DNA from: Atrina japonica
Lineage: Eukaryota; Mollusca; Bivalvia; Pterioida; Pinnidae
Reading direction: 5' to 3'
Assembly (NCBI GenBank): GCA_030159075.1
Contig: BROG01000912.1
Span: 124,001-188,000 of the forward strand
DNA length: 64,000 bases
A program made the translations under genes and the position numbers. Under the pieces are notes generated by a model. It ran no database searches. It was not told where the DNA came from and saw only the letters and a list, made by a program, of their open reading frames with translations. Shown piece by piece: positions 58,995 through 64,000 of the stretch. Positions within the stretch are counted from its first letter, which is position 1. Every line of letters starts with the position of its first letter.

Positions 58995-59048
58995 CCTAGT
59001 AAACAAATATTGCGTAGAAAATGTCGTATATGCAACTCGGATCGATAA
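58995..59048 (+). CDS. candidate terminal exon of the unidentified gene
   Basis: Follows 'tttacattttcag'. In phase 0, as required after 49112, it reads PSKQILRRKCRICNSDR and TAA. The basic tail with two Cys is not recognised. It may be a chance acceptor followed by 17 open codons; expected by chance in a window this size. Confidence 0.18.
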   Translation, partial: PSKQILRRKCRICNSDR

Positions 59049-59049
59049 T

Positions 59050-59985
59050 GTGATATGCAAAAATAGGATCGAAATACTTCTTGTTGACATCATCATTGGC
59101 AGAAATTGCGTCATCACATAACATGAAGCACGTGCACAGATACACAAACAAATAAAATACCATGAAAGATTGAAGTAAAATTGGATTCCAATGTTACTTT
59201 AAAATAAACATGTATTTTTCTTATGTCTTCTTTAATGCATACTACCTAACATTTATTTCATATGTATTATGTTTGCGAGATAATATTCTTTTGAGATTTA
59301 TAATTATTGTGATATATTTACAGTTGAGGGTATAGTTTCATTTCTTGGTGCTGATAAAACCACTAAAAAATGTCATGCGCAGTAACCGAGTACTTTATAT
59401 TAATAACTTGAACATGTCTAGATCTGCCATTACGTTATAATTCACAAAGGGGTCACAAAGGCAAATATACTGAAAAATAAATAAATTGTCCTTAAATATA
59501 TTAAGAATAAATATTCTGTCTTGTAAAGTAATGAAAATAGATAATCTGACTTGACAAAAATTGCCAGGCTCTCCCATCAGAATAAAGAAAGTTGTCCCGT
59601 AATGTTATATACATTTTGAGCATCATAATAGTAAATAATCAGATCGAATAGAAATTAAAATGCATTCATTTAATTTAATAAACTGCGGTGTTAAATAATT
59701 CATTATGTGCCAAACGCTCTATTTTTTCGTATCAAGGCTCCATTTCGTCGCAAATTTGTCTAATTTCTGACAATATTGGTCACTTCCGTAGACCCTCTGG
59801 GTAGTTGCGATGATAGCATTATATTCCTTTTAACTCCATCATTTTAGATAAGAATCGTCCGATTGCTAATTAGTAATTGTATCGATTTGATGACATTTTA
59901 CAGGGTGTCCTTAAATTTGAAAACTACGTTATATATATATTCAAATTTTTTCACTACACACTGTCCGAGTGCCCGTTTAAACATG
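59050..59985. other. no gene seen
   Basis: AT-rich, short ORFs only. Confidence 0.45.
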
Positions 59986-59989
59986 TAGG

Positions 59990-60630
59990 TCATATTCATA
60001 ATAATCTTACAAGTCCAGAAAGTAAAAATGAAGAAGTACCAATTGATAACCGAAACTCCATTAGAACACGACAAGTCAGTTGTGCAAATGATCTAAACAT
60101 GAAGAACAATTGCGAATCCCAAACGGGATAGGATCAGGTGTCCGGAAGGAGTCAGCGTCCACTGCTGGCATGCCACACCCATCGCAAACGTTCCATTGAA
60201 ACTTTTCTCGTTCGATGAACGGGTTAAATTCGGTGAAAAGGTCAAGTTTGGTGAAAAGCACGAGTTCTGTGAAAAGCACGATTGGCGAAAGAAAGTCATT
60301 GTGTGTGGTCATGCTCCAGGATGCTGTCTAATATTCCTGAGAGGGGGACTTCAAAATGTTTAACAAGATCCCCGTGTCGACCATAAAACTCTTAAACGAC
60401 GAAGTCAAGCGTTCAACAACATAACCTTGTTAAGTAGTTTATTGGCGAGTCGCCTCTCTCTCAGATTAAAACATTCATAAGAAAAGCATGTCCTGGCATA
60501 ACGTATAAGTTGTGAAATGAAAACGCCATAGGGAGGAGAAAATGGAATATTACCACTAAAAAAGGGAGGTTTGTGATATGAAAATTGAAAGTTGGAAATT
60601 TAAAGAATAAAACTGGAAAAGCTAAGAAAG
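59990..60630 (-). mobile_element. decayed PLE 3' part, copy H (subfamily 2)
   Basis: On the - strand: PLE C-terminal remnants in shifting frames (NLPFLVV-like IVNFPHL, YGVFISQ-like, ERRLANKLLNKV, then 'cgtttaagagttttatggtc'), 'gtccccctctcaggaatatt', then a 3' region with 'ggacgctgactccttccgga' + 'cacctgatcctatcccgttt' and 'ggtacttcttcatttttact'. The 3' block is the same as the solo copies at 17440 and 22800. It also holds four imperfect copies of 'gttctgtgaaaagcacga' (60218-60290). Confidence 0.65.
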
Positions 60631-61353
60631 GAGTTGGAAAAGCCAACTTTAAAGTTGGAATTTCCCAGAATAAAGTTGGAAAAGCCAGCTTTAAAGTCAG
60701 AAATTCCATGAAAAACGAGAAATGAAAGAATAGTAAGGTGGCCATAATACGCTTCCGTACTAACAGGACTTTTATCCACAAAATGTTATTTCTACCTTTT
60801 CACCATGCAATTTGGACCTAATATATCTGAAAAGAACCATCCTTTCGGCAAGCGTCCAACATACCAGCGTATATCATTTTATAATTAATTAGATATTGAT
60901 ATTCTATTTTCTTTTATTGAACAATAATTAGAAACAAAATCGAATTCCGAATTTAAACATTGTACCACTAAACGACAGCTCGTTCGATGAAAGACGCTTC
61001 CATTACCGGGAAATATTAATTGTCGAATGATGCATAGGAAACACTAAACTGGAATTTAAATCTAATTATAAACACCATCCTGTATTGCACGAGAAACCGA
61101 GAATGAATGCGAATAATGTCTTTTATCAAATAATAGGCGACAATACTGAATCTAGTCGTGATAAAGCATTAGTTATGCCTTTCACGCCAGTCAACCTATT
61201 CATTTTCACAACATACTTTTATCTAATTTTCTTTTTATTGTTACTTCGCACTATTTTGTAATCAAATCTTGTTACAACATTCAAGATAGAAAACATTCAT
61301 ACATGTATTTTCAATACATGCGTACATGTCAATACCGATAGCAAAAAGCAAAC

Positions 61354-61355
<2 letters not shown>
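60631..61355. other. no gene seen
   Basis: Apart from short 'aaagttggaaaagccaactt' repeats at 60625-60710, nothing recognised. Confidence 0.4.
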
Positions 61356-61418
<63 letters not shown>

Positions 61419-61460
61419 TGTGTGTGTATGTGTGTGTGTGTGTGAGTGTGTGTGTGTGTA
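61356..61460. repeat. (GT)n microsatellite
   Basis: About 105 bp of alternating GT with a few interruptions. Confidence 0.95.
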
Positions 61461-61953
61461 ATTTAGGCTCATGTTACTTTCTGAAATATCAGGATGTCAA
61501 TTAATTAACTTAACTGTGACTTTTATTGTGAAAATTATCACGCAACAATTCATCTCTTAATGTACTAAAACTAATTCCTTTCTTTAGCAGCTTCTAATGT
61601 TTTTGCAAACGGATGTCAGATTTGCAAACTAAAATGTCTGAATTTGAATTTAATTTTATCCATATTGATTATGTCTTAAGCATATATATCGCAGTGTTGT
61701 GTGTTGTGTTTTATGTTTTATATTTAAGTGTCGATTAAAGCTAAATTCACGTGCTCTGCCACAAAATAATCCTAAACACATTTTTGCGGTTTCTGTTGGC
61801 TGTTTTTGGTGTGTGTTTTTGTGTTTGTGTAGTTTGTTTTTCTTTGTTTTTTATTACTTTTTGAGTAAATTCCACCCTTATGAGTCTCAGTTTTTGAAAT
61901 GTAATCTTTAAATTAAATTGAAACTTTTGGATTTGATAATTATTTTGTGGAAA

Positions 61954-62062
<109 letters not shown>

Positions 62063-62559
62063 AAAACGTATCTAAGAATAAACATACAAAAATCCGAGAT
62101 CCCGTAGGAGGAATCAACTGTCACGGAAAACATGTTTTCCTTGCAAAGTGTTTTCAATAAAACTTATTACGCCAACACTGTTAAATGTATCGACAACTGA
62201 AAGTTTGAATTTAAATTTTAAAAACGAATTTGGTTGTCACAGTCACGATATTGATAACAGGTAATCTCCGTATAGATCTTATAAAATCAACTATTTATTG
62301 CAACACGGCACGAGGCTTAAGGAGAAAATCAGGAAATTAACAGATAAAGAAATTCTTTTTCAAAGCCAAAGTTCTACAAATATATACGGTTGTTAAAATT
62401 ATTCTCTTTATCCTTGTCATATAATGTTTAATGACTCGTTCGATATATATGTTAATTGAGGGTCATTACGATTGTATTATAATCTTAATTAGACTGGACG
62501 CACGGCGCCTGTGATTGTTTGTTTAAATGTTGTTTTTCGCCACACTCAAAAATTTACAT

Positions 62560-62765
62560 TTATGTTTGCGGCCGATGTTTAAGGGTGGAAGGAATCCAGT
62601 TACAAAGTACCCAAGAAGATATCGACCTTCTGCAAGTAAACTGGCAAACTTTCTAACAAAATCCAGTTCCAGCGGGTATCGATGGAACCTGCGATAGCTG
62701 GAGGTGAAAGAGTTCATGGTTGAAAGGACGATGCTCCATCCACTCAGCCACGGAATTCTGTCTTT
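62560..62765 (-). mobile_element. tRNA-derived SINE (family 1)
   Basis: On the - strand: 'tggctgagtggatggagcat' (A box), 'cgcaggttccatcgatacc' (B box), then 'gttagaaagtttgccagttt', 'acttgcagaaggtcgatatc' and 'cttccacccttaaacatc'. Head to middle of body present. Confidence 0.7.
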
Positions 62766-62769
62766 TTTC

Positions 62770-64000
62770 CCATGTCAGCCGTTATCGATTGTGACCTTAT
62801 GTCTTCAAGTGAGAAAAAACGTCGTTTTCACACAAATATATGACGCCACAATTGATAACTTCTCATTTTACGCACAAACAAATGACATCGCAATTGATAC
62901 CTGCTACGAGAGGTTGTAACTCTGGATAATGAAAATACCTAATACCCAACGTCGGCTGTGTGTTCGACCTCTGGACCCGTGTTTTCCCAGTACTTTTTTG
63001 AATTGTTAACATCAGGATGTTATTACGCTTAACTCGTATGTTTCTATGATTAATATATTTCTTACATTTACAGTTGGAGTCAAAAATGTTTGCAATAAGA
63101 AATTAACTCTCTATGTTACCAATGATATGTTATGAGAATTTCTGATGAATTGACTTTCATTGATGTTAGTTTATGGAATAGCTGTTACAACCAAAAACAG
63201 ATTAAATGAGTTCGATAGCCATACCGTACACTTACTAATTAAATATTGATCGTGTGGTCTGCAAGACGCCTATTATCTTAGCAAAATATGCAGGATTTTA
63301 CAATTCTGTACCAGCGATTTTCATTTCTACAAGGCAGTGGTCATAAGTTTTACTGAGAGTTCCCCCAATATCTGTTAATAGTATTTGATATCACAAATAC
63401 ACTTCATTACTCGTAACGCCAATCTGTCAGCCGAATCATCAATAAACGTATTTAAAACGAATTAGAATGAACGGTGTTATCACATCAATGATACTAATAA
63501 ACAAAATCCCAGGCCAGCGCATACACAAATATGTAAATATACTTGTTCTAACGTATACACCAACTTTTATTGGATATACTTGACACAATACAAATTTTAT
63601 ACAACTTACACGACTTATAACCAGTGGAGAAAATTATTTCCTAACAGCTTAGATGTTTGAATGAATACATAAAATGTTGGGACATTAAGAATTACAACAA
63701 AGAGGGTAGTTGTCAGAAATTGGAACGAGACCCATTTAATATAACTTTGTCACCAGATACCTTCTCAAGAATAAAATTTCTAGTAGGGTAAAATTCGAAA
63801 TATGTAAATAATCTTAAAAGGAATCGAATTGAGACATGATTTTTCAAAATAAATACGATGTAAAACATCTTTAACAAAATCAAAATTAAGATTAAATGAT
63901 GTCGACTACAATTGTTTTTTTATATGGGATTGTAATTGTTTCATTAAAATATAAACTGACGTAACATGATGATTTTAATGTACCACTTGTGGGTAATCTA
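62770..64000. other. no gene seen
   Basis: AT-rich unique-looking sequence to the window end. No receptor N-terminal exon was recognised on the - strand. Confidence 0.4.

Overview
This is intron- and repeat-rich animal DNA, AT-rich, with split genes, many microsatellites and a dense load of old mobile elements. The gene content (a LYRM7 homologue and a cholecystokinin/sulfakinin-type GPCR) is metazoan. The repeats (a roughly 1.1-1.2 kb family with TAGCTCACCTGA termini, Penelope-like elements, tRNA-derived SINEs, hammerhead-ribozyme repeats) suggest a lophotrochozoan, most likely a marine bivalve mollusc. The taxon is an inference.

Left part (1-9.7 kb): the last three coding exons of LYRM7 (mitochondrial complex III assembly factor) lie on the + strand at 4839-4909, 5766-5847 and 9119-9234. 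They join in phase and are followed by a poly(A) signal at 9676. The N-terminal exon was not found and is probably left of the window. The introns hold two antisense hammerhead-ribozyme repeats, a solo Penelope tail and a TTAA-flanked MITE. A 31-bp minisatellite lies just upstream of the first exon.

Middle-left (9.7-34.2 kb): no host gene is supported. There are hairpin MITEs, SINEs, Penelope-like (PLE) remnants and solo 3' tails, a fourfold tandem of the PLE tail, a 35-bp minisatellite, a tandem retrozyme-like dimer with two hammerhead motifs (31.08-31.63 kb), and the longest PLE copy (31.8-34.2 kb, - strand).

Centre (34.5-37.2 kb): two - strand exons encode TM3 to the C-terminus of a CCK/sulfakinin-like receptor. 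Exons for the N-terminus, TM1 and TM2 were not found; they should lie further right, possibly beyond the window.

Right part (37.3-64 kb): a weakly supported + strand gene candidate (TATA-like promoter at 38191, in-phase short exons at 42121-42201, 49093-49112 and perhaps 58995-59048) is scattered among more PLE copies, SINEs, an RTE-type LINE with a 42-bp target-site duplication, an exact 78-bp x5 array of a SINE head, and long TA/GT/CT/TCTA tracts.

The most notable signals are the hammerhead/retrozyme family, the two PLE subfamilies with a shared 3' tail motif and many solo tails, the tandem amplification of element ends, and the RTE insertion into a TA microsatellite.
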